A DNA stretch of 16,166 nucleotides from Deltaproteobacteria bacterium (GCA_019307665.1 JAFDJC010000033.1:1-16166), one strand, 5' to 3'. Positions 7,639 through 15,193 are shown, numbered from the stretch's first letter. The notes: generated by a model not told the origin, from the letters alone. Program-made: numbers and translations.

Positions 7639-8673
7639 TTAATACTCTAAATAATACAACCCTTCAAGATATGCGGGGTTGTTCAGTCGTTCTTCGATGT
7701 TGATGCCGAAAAAATCAGCAGCCGGTTCAAAGATTTCGGGGTTATTTGCCTGAACTTTTTTTGCGATTGTGATGACGGTCTCAATTCCTTTTCGTGTCAT
7801 TTTTCCGATCGGTCTTCTGCAGCCGCCTGAGGGCATTCCAAGAACAGACATAAGTGTTTTGATTGCAATCGGATTCCTTGCTCTGCACTCTACTTCACCG
7901 TATGGGGTGTTCTCTTTTGTCTTTACCGTAACAAGGTCGAAAAGCGGCAGAAGAGCATTATTAAGTCTTTTGGCCCCTGAAATATCACCTGATTTAAACA
8001 GACGTACCATCTCGGAAACAGCCGAAGGCGCCATATTGGATATTACGGAAATAACGCCGGAAGCGTTTATTTCAGGGTCAGCCATCATCTGGAATGTCAT
8101 TCCATCATCACCGGAGAGTATAGAGAATTCTTCTCCACAGCAAGCTCTCGTCCGGCGCATATTTTCAATACTGGCGGTGGCTTCTTTAACGGTTCTTACA
8201 TTGGCATATTTTCCGGAAAGCAGCGCAAGATCTTCCGGGAGCATTTGAGCCCCCGTTCTCCCTGGAATGATGTATGGAATAATTTCCATATCCGGAAATG
8301 CTTTTGCAACAGGTTCAACATACTCTCTTCTAATCTCGAGAGAACTAGGACCATTGTAATAAGGGTCCACAAGGAGTACGGCATTGGCGCCGGATTCCGC
8401 TGCATGTTTTGTTGCCGACAGAGATTCTTTTGTATTATTGCTGCCGGTACCTGCAATACATGAACATTTGTCTTTTGTTCCGGAAACGACCTTTTCAATA
8501 ACCTTAATATGTTCATCCCATGCAAGCGTCGGGCTTTCACCGGTTGTTCCAACAGCCAGAATACCGGTTATTCCTCCTGCAATCTGGAAATTGATTATTT
8601 TTTCGAGTCCTTCAAAGTCAACCGCATCATTAACAAAGGGCGTCACAAGCGCCGTAAAAGATCCGGTAATCAT
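7639..8673 (-). CDS. Dihydrodipicolinate synthase-family (DapA-like) aldolase, long form
   Basis: A 344-aa TIM-barrel class I aldolase of the DapA/N-acetylneuraminate lyase family. DapA condenses pyruvate with aspartate semialdehyde in the lysine pathway. Catalytic residues are all present: GTTGES (T43, T44), Y106 in PYYNGPS, Y134 and R139 in YIIPGRTG, Schiff-base lysine K163 in TVKEATAS, and GDD (188-190). It is about 50 residues longer than E. coli DapA (292 aa), with an inserted segment around 250-290 and a C-terminal tail ending in GLYYLEY. R139 corresponds to the DapA substrate-carboxylate arginine, which favours a true dihydrodipicolinate synthase, but a paralogue using another aldehyde is possible. 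The start at 8673 is supported by GAGGTG (8683-8678). No other lysine genes are nearby. Confidence 0.85.
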   Translation of the reverse strand: MITGSFTALVTPFVNDAVDFEGLEKIINFQIAGGITGILAVGTTGESPTLAWDEHIKVIEKVVSGTKDKCSCIAGTGSNNTKESLSATKHAAESGANAVLLVDPYYNGPSSLEIRREYVEPVAKAFPDMEIIPYIIPGRTGAQMLPEDLALLSGKYANVRTVKEATASIENMRRTRACCGEEFSILSGDDGMTFQMMADPEINASGVISVISNMAPSAVSEMVRLFKSGDISGAKRLNNALLPLFDLVTVKTKENTPYGEVECRARNPIAIKTLMSVLGMPSGGCRRPIGKMTRKGIETVITIAKKVQANNPEIFEPAADFFGINIEERLNNPAYLEGLYYLEY

Positions 8674-8844
8674 AAATCACCTCAAACAATTGTATTTAAA
8701 AGTTTTGATTAAGCTATGAAAACTGCTTTTATGTCAAGATAAAAGTGACTTGCCATTCAGGGCGATTGGGAATTAAATTGTTTTTCCTTGACATAACATG
8801 TATATCATATTAGCTGAATCATTTTTATTTAACAGGAGTTCATT
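8674..8844. promoter_or_regulatory. Divergent intergenic region with paired TTGACA boxes and an inverted repeat
   Basis: A perfect 7-bp inverted repeat, CTTTTAT (8726-8732) and ATAAAAG (8739-8745) with a 6-base loop, overlaps a minus-strand TTGACA (8737-8732) that could serve the DapA-like gene, with CTTAAT 18 bp downstream as a weak -10. A plus-strand TTGACA (8788-8793) lies upstream of the TPR gene, but its -10 is unclear: TATTAG at 8808-8813 leaves only 14 bp. The repeat could be an operator shared by both genes. Confidence 0.35.
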
Positions 8845-9465
8845 ATGGTACAGGCAAAAAACGCGGAAGAATTTATTGCAAGACAGAGGGTGGCAGTCGC
8901 TTCAAATCCTGAATGTGGGACTTCCCACTACAACCTTGGAGTTGGGCTACTTGGACAGAACAAAATTGATGAGGCGGAAAAAGAGTTTTATGATGCAATA
9001 GAGTGCAGCCCGAATCTTGCAGAAGCCTATGTTCAGCTCGGCGGGATCTGTCTGAGACGGGAAGATCTTGACGGGTGCTTTGATTTTAACCAGAGAGCTG
9101 TGAAAGTACGGGCCGGTTTTTCAGAAGGCTATGGCAACATCGGTTTTGTACACCTTCAAAAAGGCGAGGTCGAAGAGGGTATTAAGGCTTTACAGAAGGC
9201 TATTACATACAACTCAAAGTTTATTCAGGCGTATACTACACTTGCAAATGCCTACCTAATGAAAGGTCTTGTAGAAGAAAGCATTGAAGCCAATCTGAAA
9301 GCCCTGCGTCTTGAGCCGGAATTTCCGATCGCTCATAACAATCTTGCCATAGGATATATTGAAAAAGGTGAATTTGATAAAGCGATCGAACATTGTGACA
9401 AAGCGATGAAGCTTGGATATGAAGTCGCACCCGAGATAATCAAAACACTTGAAGCGCACAGGTAA
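8845..9465 (+). CDS. TPR-repeat protein upstream of the dsr operon
   Basis: A 206-aa soluble protein made almost entirely of five tetratricopeptide repeats: about 25-57, 58-91, 92-125, 126-159 and 160-193, each with the expected small/aromatic spacing (for example HYNLGVGLL, AYTTLANAYLMKG, AHNNLAIGYIEKG). There is no signal peptide or membrane segment, so it should act in the cytoplasm as a protein-binding scaffold. The ATG at 8845 follows AGGAG at a good distance. The next gene begins six bases after the stop in the same frame, so the two are probably made together. Location about 1.5 kb before dsrA, in the same direction, suggests but does not prove a role in Dsr assembly or control. No partner can be named from the sequence. 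Confidence 0.88.
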   Translation: MVQAKNAEEFIARQRVAVASNPECGTSHYNLGVGLLGQNKIDEAEKEFYDAIECSPNLAEAYVQLGGICLRREDLDGCFDFNQRAVKVRAGFSEGYGNIGFVHLQKGEVEEGIKALQKAITYNSKFIQAYTTLANAYLMKGLVEESIEANLKALRLEPEFPIAHNNLAIGYIEKGEFDKAIEHCDKAMKLGYEVAPEIIKTLEAHR

Positions 9466-9471
9466 TGCCTA

Positions 9472-10629
9472 TTGTTCGAATACTTTATATCAGATGAAAC
9501 TCGTCCTGTAAAAAATGACGGCGAAGAATGGCAAAAACCCTTTCCAATCAACAGGGACAACTCTCACGCATCCATACCGGCCCCACTTACTTACGGAGAC
9601 TATTTTCTTGCGGTCAGACAGTTTCTTGAAAAAGACAACTTTGTCAACCTGGTATCGGCGGCATCTGTATATTTAAAAAAAAATATCAGCCCCGAAGCAA
9701 TAAAAGGCGTTTCTGTTTTTCTTGAAAAGCATGGAGAATACTATCATCCGTCGAGAATAGAGGCGTTAATATCAGGACGAAAAACAAGTTTTGCATTAAA
9801 TGTTGCTTTAACGGATTCAGGAGTTGGCTGCATGGAGAAAGAATACAAGTCTCTCATGCTGCTGAATCAAGAAACACCGAATTCGTTTATTCCTGATGTG
9901 TTTAAAAAAGGATTCGTATACCGGAAAAATAGAAAGATCAGCATGTTTATCGGAGAATGGTTTGAAAAATACAATGAGTTTCATATATCCGTTACATCAA
10001 ACGCAGATAAAGCAATCATTGTCTGGGATCCGGTTTTAGGGAACTATAAATTGTCAAAGAACCAGGAAAAAGAGCTTTACAGGCAGGCATCAAAGATCCT
10101 GACTTTTTTTTATAACCCTGAAACATGCTCAAAAATTCATTCCTGGCATCATGCTGCCGGTGATTTTGTCATAAAGCGTGAAGATGACAAAATAGATGTC
10201 AAACTTATCACCGTCAGACAATATGAATCGCCTTTTGAAGAAAAGGAGAGAGAAACAGAACAGGATATCCGGACAATATTAGACGGCTTGTTTGTTTTTT
10301 TTCTAAACCTTTCAATAAGAATGTGCATCGACAGAACAGACGGCACAGGTGCGTTTGTATGGTCCGGCGATACCGCTGTCAAAGGAATGATCCAGGGCTT
10401 TTTTGACGGGTTGGGCATGCATACTCAAGCTGGAATGAATTTTTTTTCTTTGACGGAAAGCTTCAAATATTATCTGTCTTTGCAGCAGGAATCTGATTTG
10501 CATGATCTTGCAGATGACATAGTAAGTTCATACCATCCGGCAGCACCGGACAAACCGGTTGTGGAGTCGAACATAAAAAAGCATATAAAAGTTTTATATA
10601 AAGAGACAAAAAAACTATCGATAAGTTGA
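9472..10629 (+). CDS. Uncharacterised 385-aa protein, possibly a degenerate phosphotransferase-like fold
   Basis: I do not recognise this family with confidence. The protein is soluble, with no signal peptide and no clear membrane helix; 276-288 is hydrophobic but short. The section KISMFIGEWFEKYNEFHIS (around 156-174) looks like paired beta strands, and HSWHHAAGDFVIK (223-235) followed by DVKLITV (242-248) loosely recalls the catalytic loop and metal strand of aminoglycoside-phosphotransferase/kinase folds, but key residues such as the HxDxxxxN asparagine are missing. This resemblance is weak inference. A start at TTG 9472 is the only reasonable choice: the upstream TPR stop (9463-9465) is in the same frame and no in-frame ATG occurs until about residue 120. 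An AGG nine bases upstream may act as ribosome site. Tight coupling to the TPR gene and position before dsrA suggest a shared job. Confidence 0.72.
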   Translation: MFEYFISDETRPVKNDGEEWQKPFPINRDNSHASIPAPLTYGDYFLAVRQFLEKDNFVNLVSAASVYLKKNISPEAIKGVSVFLEKHGEYYHPSRIEALISGRKTSFALNVALTDSGVGCMEKEYKSLMLLNQETPNSFIPDVFKKGFVYRKNRKISMFIGEWFEKYNEFHISVTSNADKAIIVWDPVLGNYKLSKNQEKELYRQASKILTFFYNPETCSKIHSWHHAAGDFVIKREDDKIDVKLITVRQYESPFEEKERETEQDIRTILDGLFVFFLNLSIRMCIDRTDGTGAFVWSGDTAVKGMIQGFFDGLGMHTQAGMNFFSLTESFKYYLSLQQESDLHDLADDIVSSYHPAAPDKPVVESNIKKHIKVLYKETKKLSIS

Positions 10630-10742
10630 TACAGGCAAAACACAATATAAAGGATCTTTTTTAAAATAGGACCCAACATAAGGTATAAAAACCAAACATC
10701 TAAAACAACAGGATTTTAACTCTATTAACCGTACCTTTTTTA

Positions 10743-10771
10743 TTGACAAAAACAATGATTGATTTTATATT
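10743..10771 (+). promoter_or_regulatory. dsrA: Sigma-70 promoter of the dsr operon
   Basis: TTGACA (10743-10748), a 17-bp spacer and TATATT (10766-10771): consensus -35, ideal spacing and a -10 differing from TATAAT at one position. Such strength fits dsrAB, usually among the most abundant transcripts in sulfate reducers. Start predicted near 10778. Confidence 0.7.
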
Positions 10772-10792
10772 CGCTCCTTTAGTTCGGATGAC

Positions 10793-10816
10793 CAGACCCT
10801 AAGGCTTTAGAGTCTG
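10793..10816 (+). promoter_or_regulatory. Hairpin 1 in the dsr leader
   Basis: CAGAC (10793-10797) pairs with GTCTG (10812-10816) and CTAA (10799-10802) with TTAG (10807-10810), giving nine pairs with one C/A mismatch and a four-base loop. It lies about 15 nt after the predicted transcript start. No T-run follows, so it is not a terminator; it may stabilise the mRNA 5' end. Confidence 0.45.
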
Positions 10817-10857
10817 AATAATATTTTGCAATTTTGGCGAGTGTTCTTTTTTTAAAT

Positions 10858-10885
10858 CCCGGGCACCAGGAAAAATGCTCCGGGG
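10858..10885 (+). promoter_or_regulatory. Hairpin 2 in the dsr leader
   Basis: CCCGGGCA (10858-10865) pairs with TGC (10876-10878) and CCGGG (10880-10884) with one bulged T, giving eight mostly G-C pairs in otherwise AT-rich DNA. It ends about 30 nt before the ribosome site. Possible mRNA-stability or control element; no known riboswitch is recognised. Confidence 0.4.
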
Positions 10886-10926
10886 AAACAAAATTTTTAT
10901 TTATTTTATTTAATGGAGGTATGACA

Positions 10927-12240
10927 ATGGCAAAGCATGAAACCCCTTTGCTGGACCAGCTTGAATCAGGACCGTGGCCTAGTTTTGTGTCCGACCTCAA
11001 GCAAGAGGCGGAAACAAGGGCAAAGAATGAAAAAGGAATTGAGTATCAGATTCCGGTCGATTGTGTTGATGACCTTCTCGGCGTACTTGAACTTTCTTTT
11101 AAGCATGGAAGGACGCACTGGAAGCATGGTGGAATCGTAGGTGTTTTCGGTTATGGCGGCGGTGTTATCGGAAGATACTGCGACCAGCCGGAAATGTTTC
11201 CCGGCGTAGCCCACTTCCATACAATGCGTATCAGCCAGCCGGCAGGTAAGTTTTACACCGCAAAATACCTGCGGGAACTCTGCGATCTATGGGACCGCCG
11301 CGGTAGCGGTATCACGAACATGCATGGATCAACAGGAGACATTATTTTTATCGGAACAACAACCCCCCAGCTCGAAGAGGTTTTTTATGAGTTGACACAT
11401 AACCTCAATCAGGATCTTGGCGGTTCGGGATCTAACCTTAGAACTCCGTCGGACTGTATTGGTCAGGCCAGGTGTGAGTATGCCTGCTATGATACACAAG
11501 CTATCTGTCATTATCTCACAAATGAGTACCAGGACGAGCTTCATCGTCCGGCGTTTCCGTATAAATTCAAATTCAAGTTTGATGGTTGCCCCAACTGCTG
11601 TGTGGCATCGATAGCCCGTGCCGACATGTCATATATCGGAACATGGAAAGATGACATAAAGATAGACCAGGAAGCGGTCAAGGCTTATGTGGGAGGCGAG
11701 TTTCCATCTAATGGCGGCGCACATGCAGGTCGCGACTGGGGCCCTTTCGATATTCAAAAAGAAGTTGTCGATCTTTGCCCCACAGGTTGCATGAAATATG
11801 AAGACAACAAGCTTGAGATAGACAACAGGGAGTGTACCCGATGTATGCACTGCATCAATGTAATGCCGAGGGCCCTGAGAATAGGCGATGAAAGAGGTTG
11901 TTCCATACTGGTCGGCGCGAAAGCTCCGATTCTTGACGGTGCACAAATGGGATCACTTCTGGTTCCGTTTATTAAGGTTGAGGAACCTTATGACGAGATC
12001 AAAGAAGTCATAGAGGCTATTTGGGACTGGTGGATGGAAGAGGGTAAGAACCGTGAGCGTCTTGGCGAACTTATTAAACGCCAGGGTTTTCAGAAGTTGC
12101 TCGAAATGACAGGAATCGATCCTGTGCCTCAACATGTCCAGGAACCGAGATCCAATCCTTATATCTTCTGGAAGGAAGATGAGGTTGAAGGCGGATGGGA
12201 TCGTGATGTAGATGAATACAGAAAGCACCATCAGAGATAA
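10927..12240 (+). CDS. dsrA: Dissimilatory sulfite reductase alpha subunit
   Basis: DsrA of 437 aa, the same length as the Desulfovibrio vulgaris protein. With DsrB it forms the cytoplasmic alpha2beta2 enzyme that reduces sulfite, handing sulfur to DsrC. The sirohaem-[4Fe4S] cysteines are C177 and C183 (CIGQARC) and C221 and C225 (CPNCC); the ferredoxin domain cluster uses C284, C303, C306 and C309 (CTRCMHC), all at the positions known from the D. vulgaris structure. The start at 10927 (MAKHETPLLDQLE) matches the family and is seven bases after GGAGG; the frame is open further upstream, and an ATG at 10921 lies only one base from GGAGG, so neither is favoured. First gene of the operon behind a near-consensus promoter and structured leader; dsrB follows 16 bp later. 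Reductive (not oxidative) type is inferred from the accompanying dsrD. Confidence 0.98.
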   Translation: MAKHETPLLDQLESGPWPSFVSDLKQEAETRAKNEKGIEYQIPVDCVDDLLGVLELSFKHGRTHWKHGGIVGVFGYGGGVIGRYCDQPEMFPGVAHFHTMRISQPAGKFYTAKYLRELCDLWDRRGSGITNMHGSTGDIIFIGTTTPQLEEVFYELTHNLNQDLGGSGSNLRTPSDCIGQARCEYACYDTQAICHYLTNEYQDELHRPAFPYKFKFKFDGCPNCCVASIARADMSYIGTWKDDIKIDQEAVKAYVGGEFPSNGGAHAGRDWGPFDIQKEVVDLCPTGCMKYEDNKLEIDNRECTRCMHCINVMPRALRIGDERGCSILVGAKAPILDGAQMGSLLVPFIKVEEPYDEIKEVIEAIWDWWMEEGKNRERLGELIKRQGFQKLLEMTGIDPVPQHVQEPRSNPYIFWKEDEVEGGWDRDVDEYRKHHQR

Positions 12241-12256
12241 AGAGGGGGTAAATAAA

Positions 12257-13402
12257 ATGGCTTTTATATCTTCAGGTTACAACCCTGACAAACCGATGGA
12301 AGACAGGATTACCGATATCGGTCCCAGGAAATATGATGAATTTTACCCCGAGGTTATAAAGAATAACAAGGGGAAATGGCTGTATCATGAAATACTTGAA
12401 CCAGGCATTCTGGTTCATGTGGCTGAATCAGGCGATAAAATTTTTACAGTCAGGGTCGGCGGATGTCGTTTGATGAGTACAACTCATATCCGTGAAATAT
12501 GTGAAATTGCAGAGAAACATTGCGACGGGCATGTAAGGTTTACGACCCGTAATAATATCGAATTTATGGTTGACAGCAAGGACAAGGTTGAACCTTTGAA
12601 AAAGGACCTTGAAAGCAGAAAATTTCAGGCTGGAAGCCAAAAATTTCCCATCGGCGGCACAGGGGCAGGGATTACAAACATAATTCATACCCAAGGATGG
12701 ATTCATTGCCATACACCTGCAACAGATGCATCCGGTACGGTAAAGGCAACTTTGGACGTTTTGTTTGATGATTTTAAAGATATGCGTCTACCTGCCCATC
12801 TTCGTGTTTCCATGGCATGCTGCTTGAACATGTGCGGAGCTGTTCACTGTTCTGATATCGCGATTCTTGGATATCACCGTAAACCGCCGATGCTTGACCA
12901 TGAATATCTTGACAAGATGTGCGAGATTCCACTGGCCATAGCTGCCTGCCCGACAGCAGCTATTAAACCGGCCAAGGTTGAGGTCAAGGGACAGGAAGTC
13001 AAGAGCGTGGCGGTAAAGAATGAACGCTGCATGTTCTGCGGTAACTGCTACACCATGTGTCCGTCCATGCCTCTCGCAGACACGGAAGGTGACGGAATTG
13101 TTCTTATGGCCGGCGGTAAAGTATCAAACAGGATCAGCGCGCCCAAGTTTTCAAAAGTTGTTGTAGGGTTTATTCCTAATGAAATGCCGCGCTGGCCGAC
13201 AATGACCGCAACCATCCAACGGATGGTTGAAGCATATGCAAAAGATGCCAACAAGTATGAACGCTTAGGTGAATGGGCTGAAAGGATCGGATGGGAGAGG
13301 TTTTTTGAAAAATGTGAAATCGATTTTACCCATCATCTTATCGATGACTTCCGTGATCCTGCATATTATACATGGCGGCAGACATCTCAGTTCAAGTTTT
13401 AA
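12257..13402 (+). CDS. dsrB: Dissimilatory sulfite reductase beta subunit
   Basis: DsrB of 381 aa, equal to the D. vulgaris length. It carries the catalytically functional sirohaem in known Dsr structures. Cluster cysteines C151 (WIHCHTP), C188, C189 and C193 (ACCLNMC) and the ferredoxin cysteine C231 (CPTAA) sit at the positions expected from that structure, and the remaining ferredoxin ligands are in CMFCGNCYTMC. The C-terminus reads YTWRQTSQFKF. The ATG at 12257 is about eight bases after GAGGGGG (12242-12248); an in-frame ATG at 12212 inside dsrA is rejected because it lacks this site and would add 15 non-family residues. A perfect stem-loop lies between this gene and dsrD. No truncation or frameshift is seen. 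Confidence 0.98.
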   Translation: MAFISSGYNPDKPMEDRITDIGPRKYDEFYPEVIKNNKGKWLYHEILEPGILVHVAESGDKIFTVRVGGCRLMSTTHIREICEIAEKHCDGHVRFTTRNNIEFMVDSKDKVEPLKKDLESRKFQAGSQKFPIGGTGAGITNIIHTQGWIHCHTPATDASGTVKATLDVLFDDFKDMRLPAHLRVSMACCLNMCGAVHCSDIAILGYHRKPPMLDHEYLDKMCEIPLAIAACPTAAIKPAKVEVKGQEVKSVAVKNERCMFCGNCYTMCPSMPLADTEGDGIVLMAGGKVSNRISAPKFSKVVVGFIPNEMPRWPTMTATIQRMVEAYAKDANKYERLGEWAERIGWERFFEKCEIDFTHHLIDDFRDPAYYTWRQTSQFKF

Positions 13403-13404
13403 TA

Positions 13405-13458
13405 TATTGTGTGGTTTATGCAGGAAGCGCATTTATCTTGCGCTTCCTGCATACAATA
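13405..13458 (+). promoter_or_regulatory. Perfect 15-bp stem-loop between dsrB and dsrD
   Basis: TATGCAGGAAGCGCA (13417-13431) is followed by a 7-base loop and its exact reverse complement (13439-13453). TATTG (13405-13409) can extend the stem by pairing with CAATA (13454-13458), leaving an 8-base bulge. No T-run follows and dsrD has its own ribosome site AAAGGAG (13466-13472), so it is more likely a stabiliser of upstream dsrAB mRNA or a partial attenuator than a full terminator. Confidence 0.75.
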
Positions 13459-13478
13459 ATTAAATAAAGGAGCTTAAT

Positions 13479-13721
13479 ATGGATCAAGCTGAAGCAACCG
13501 AAAAAGTAATAGAAGCTCTGAAAAAGAAGCTAAAAACAAAATCAAAGTTTTATTTTAATGACCTTGCAAAGATTCTTGGTGAAAAACCGAGAGTGGCAAA
13601 GAAATATATAACCCAAATGGTAGTAGAAGGACACCTTGAATACTGGTCAAGCGGAAGTACTTCCATGTACGGGATTCCCGGAACCGGCAAACAGGCTGCA
13701 GCTGAGCACGAGGACGAATAG
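13479..13721 (+). CDS. dsrD: DsrD, activator of dissimilatory sulfite reductase
   Basis: An 80-aa winged-helix protein of the DsrD family (usually about 78 aa). Charged helix 1 (about 4-22), FYFNDLAKILGE (24-35) and the recognition-helix segment KPRVAKKYITQMVVEGHLEYW match, followed by the wing SSGSTSMYGIP and a variable acidic tail. DsrD was first thought to bind DNA but has been shown to act as an allosteric activator of DsrAB; it is characteristic of reductive Dsr pathways. The start is set by AAAGGAG seven bases upstream. It lies 76 bp after dsrB, beyond the stem-loop, which would allow a different expression level from dsrAB. Complete and cytoplasmic. Confidence 0.96.
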   Translation: MDQAEATEKVIEALKKKLKTKSKFYFNDLAKILGEKPRVAKKYITQMVVEGHLEYWSSGSTSMYGIPGTGKQAAAEHEDE

Positions 13722-13766
13722 ACTTCCGTTGAATAAATTTAACTGATTTCTGTGCGGTGATAATGT

Positions 13767-15176
13767 ATGACTGTTCCCGGAATTGTGATCTCAGCCCTCC
13801 GCGGAGGGGCGGGAAAAAGCATACTCTCCATTGGTATAGCTGCTGCATGGAAAAGCCAGGGCAAATCCGTAGCACCTTTCAAAAAAGGTCCTGATTATAT
13901 CGATACCGGTTGGCTGGCTCTTGCAGCGGGCCGGCCATGTTATAATCTTGACACATTTCTTATCAGCAAAGAAAAAGTTCAATCCTCATATCTTTTCCAT
14001 ACCAGTGACAGCGACATTGCGGTTATAGAAGGAAACCGCGGTCTTTTCGACGGCATTGATATAGACGGAAAAACAAGTACAGCGGAAATCGCAAAACTTC
14101 TTGGTATTCCAGTTATCCTGTGTGTTGACGGATCAAAGACGACCCGCACAATGGCGGCAGCGGTTTCAGGGTGTATCAATTTTGACCCTGAAACCCGAAT
14201 AAAAGGCGTTATTTTAAACCGTGTTGCAGGAAAACGACATGAAAACATCCTGAGAAACAGCATCGAACATTTTTGCGGCATACCTGTGCTTGGCGCTGTT
14301 CCAAAACTCCGTGAGCACGATTTTCCGGAACGGTATATGGGACTTGTGCCTACATTTGAACACGACTGGGCAAAAGAATCGGTGGCAGCGGCCGCAGACT
14401 TAGCTTCAAAATATATTGATCTTGAAGCGCTTTATAAGGTCGCAGAAGGCGTAACGGAACATAGCGATGCTTTTTTTCATAAAAGAGATAACCAAAAACC
14501 GTATCAAAGCACAAAGGACCTGCCAAGAATAGGCATCATCAAGGATTCCGCTTTCCAATTTTACTACCCTGAAAACATTGAAGCCCTTGAAGAGGCCGGT
14601 GCGGAAATAGTTTTTTTAAATGCTTTGACGGACAATTTCATCAAGGATGTCGACGCATTATATATCGGCGGTGGGTTCCCTGAAACACATGCAGAGAAAT
14701 TATCCGACAACAAGGACTTTCGTGAGGATATAAAAGAAAGTGTCAATAGCGGCCTTCCTGTTTATGCAGAATGCGGGGGGCTATTGTACCTTGGTGAGAA
14801 ACTGGTGATGGAAGGAAAGGAATATTCCATGACAGGTGTTTTGCCGGCGGTCTTTGGCCTGTCAAAAAAACCGGTTGGTCACGGTTATACAATTTCTGTT
14901 GTGGACAGGGAAAATCCTTTTTTTAATATTGGTACGGAAATCAGGGGTCATGAATTCCGGTATTCAACTGTATTGGAGTGGAGAGGAAAAGATGAGGATT
15001 TTGTTTTTGAAACAAGACGCGGAAAAGGTTTTAAAAACAAAAGAGATGGCATCTGTTATAAAAATGTCCTGACAACTTATACCCATATCCACGCGCTCGG
15101 TACACCTTCCTGGGCAAAAGCAATGGTGAGAAACGCAAAAGAATATAAAGAAAAGAAAAAAGGGCAGATGCCTTAA
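13767..15176 (+). CDS. dsrN: Cobyrinate a,c-diamide synthase-family protein (DsrN-type sirohaem amidase)
   Basis: A 469-aa two-domain amidotransferase of the CbiA/CobB family. The N-terminal ATP-binding domain has the modified P-loop GGAGKS (13-18), KKGPDYIDTGW and EGNRGLFDG near 88-97. The C-terminal class I glutaminase-like domain has the nucleophile C336 in YAECGGLLYL, GHEFRYST, and histidines in THIHALGTPSWA near the end. CbiA amidates the a and c side chains of cobyrinic acid; DsrN, the same family in dsr operons, amidates sirohaem to the siro(haem)amide of Dsr. Position right after dsrABD, without other cobalamin genes, favours the latter, but sequence alone cannot separate them. The start at 13767 has a weak GGTGA six bases upstream, 45 bp after dsrD. 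A terminator overlaps its stop codon. Confidence 0.93.
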   Translation: MTVPGIVISALRGGAGKSILSIGIAAAWKSQGKSVAPFKKGPDYIDTGWLALAAGRPCYNLDTFLISKEKVQSSYLFHTSDSDIAVIEGNRGLFDGIDIDGKTSTAEIAKLLGIPVILCVDGSKTTRTMAAAVSGCINFDPETRIKGVILNRVAGKRHENILRNSIEHFCGIPVLGAVPKLREHDFPERYMGLVPTFEHDWAKESVAAAADLASKYIDLEALYKVAEGVTEHSDAFFHKRDNQKPYQSTKDLPRIGIIKDSAFQFYYPENIEALEEAGAEIVFLNALTDNFIKDVDALYIGGGFPETHAEKLSDNKDFREDIKESVNSGLPVYAECGGLLYLGEKLVMEGKEYSMTGVLPAVFGLSKKPVGHGYTISVVDRENPFFNIGTEIRGHEFRYSTVLEWRGKDEDFVFETRRGKGFKNKRDGICYKNVLTTYTHIHALGTPSWAKAMVRNAKEYKEKKKGQMP

Positions 15177-15193
15177 GACATCCGCCCCTTTTT
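15157..15193 (+). terminator. Intrinsic terminator overlapping the dsrN stop, probably bidirectional
   Basis: GGGCAGATG (15162-15170) pairs with CATCCGCCC (15179-15187) with one A/C mismatch and an eight-base loop that contains the dsrN TAA. TTTTT (15189-15193) follows on the plus strand, and the A-run (15156-15161) provides the T-tract for minus-strand transcripts from the convergent cytochrome gene. Confidence 0.75.

Larger units (their letters stand above)
10630..10926 (+). other. Non-coding region with dsr promoter and 5' leader
   Basis: These 297 bases hold no credible gene. 10630-10742 is AT-rich with no evident terminator for the preceding gene pair. From the promoter at 10743-10771, a leader of about 150 nt runs to the dsrA ATG and contains two hairpins, listed separately. 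The dsrA ribosome site GGAGG is at 10915-10919. Confidence 0.6.

Noticed and set aside
7769..8719. Several plus-strand open frames opposite the DapA-like gene
   Set aside because: They lack domains and ribosome sites and oppose a gene with all its catalytic motifs.
10630..10742. Possible small RNA or tRNA upstream of the dsr promoter
   Set aside because: No cloverleaf, no strong hairpin and no promoter for it were found; only AT-rich spacer is visible.
10834..10926. In-frame upstream extension of dsrA
   Set aside because: The family N-terminus and the GGAGG site both place the start at 10927, and the region contains leader hairpins.
12212..12256. In-frame upstream ATG for dsrB within dsrA
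   Set aside because: The GAGGGGG site and the conserved length (381 aa) support 12257.
13417..13453. dsrB-dsrD stem-loop as an intrinsic terminator
   Set aside because: No T-run follows the stem and dsrD continues in the same direction with its own ribosome site.
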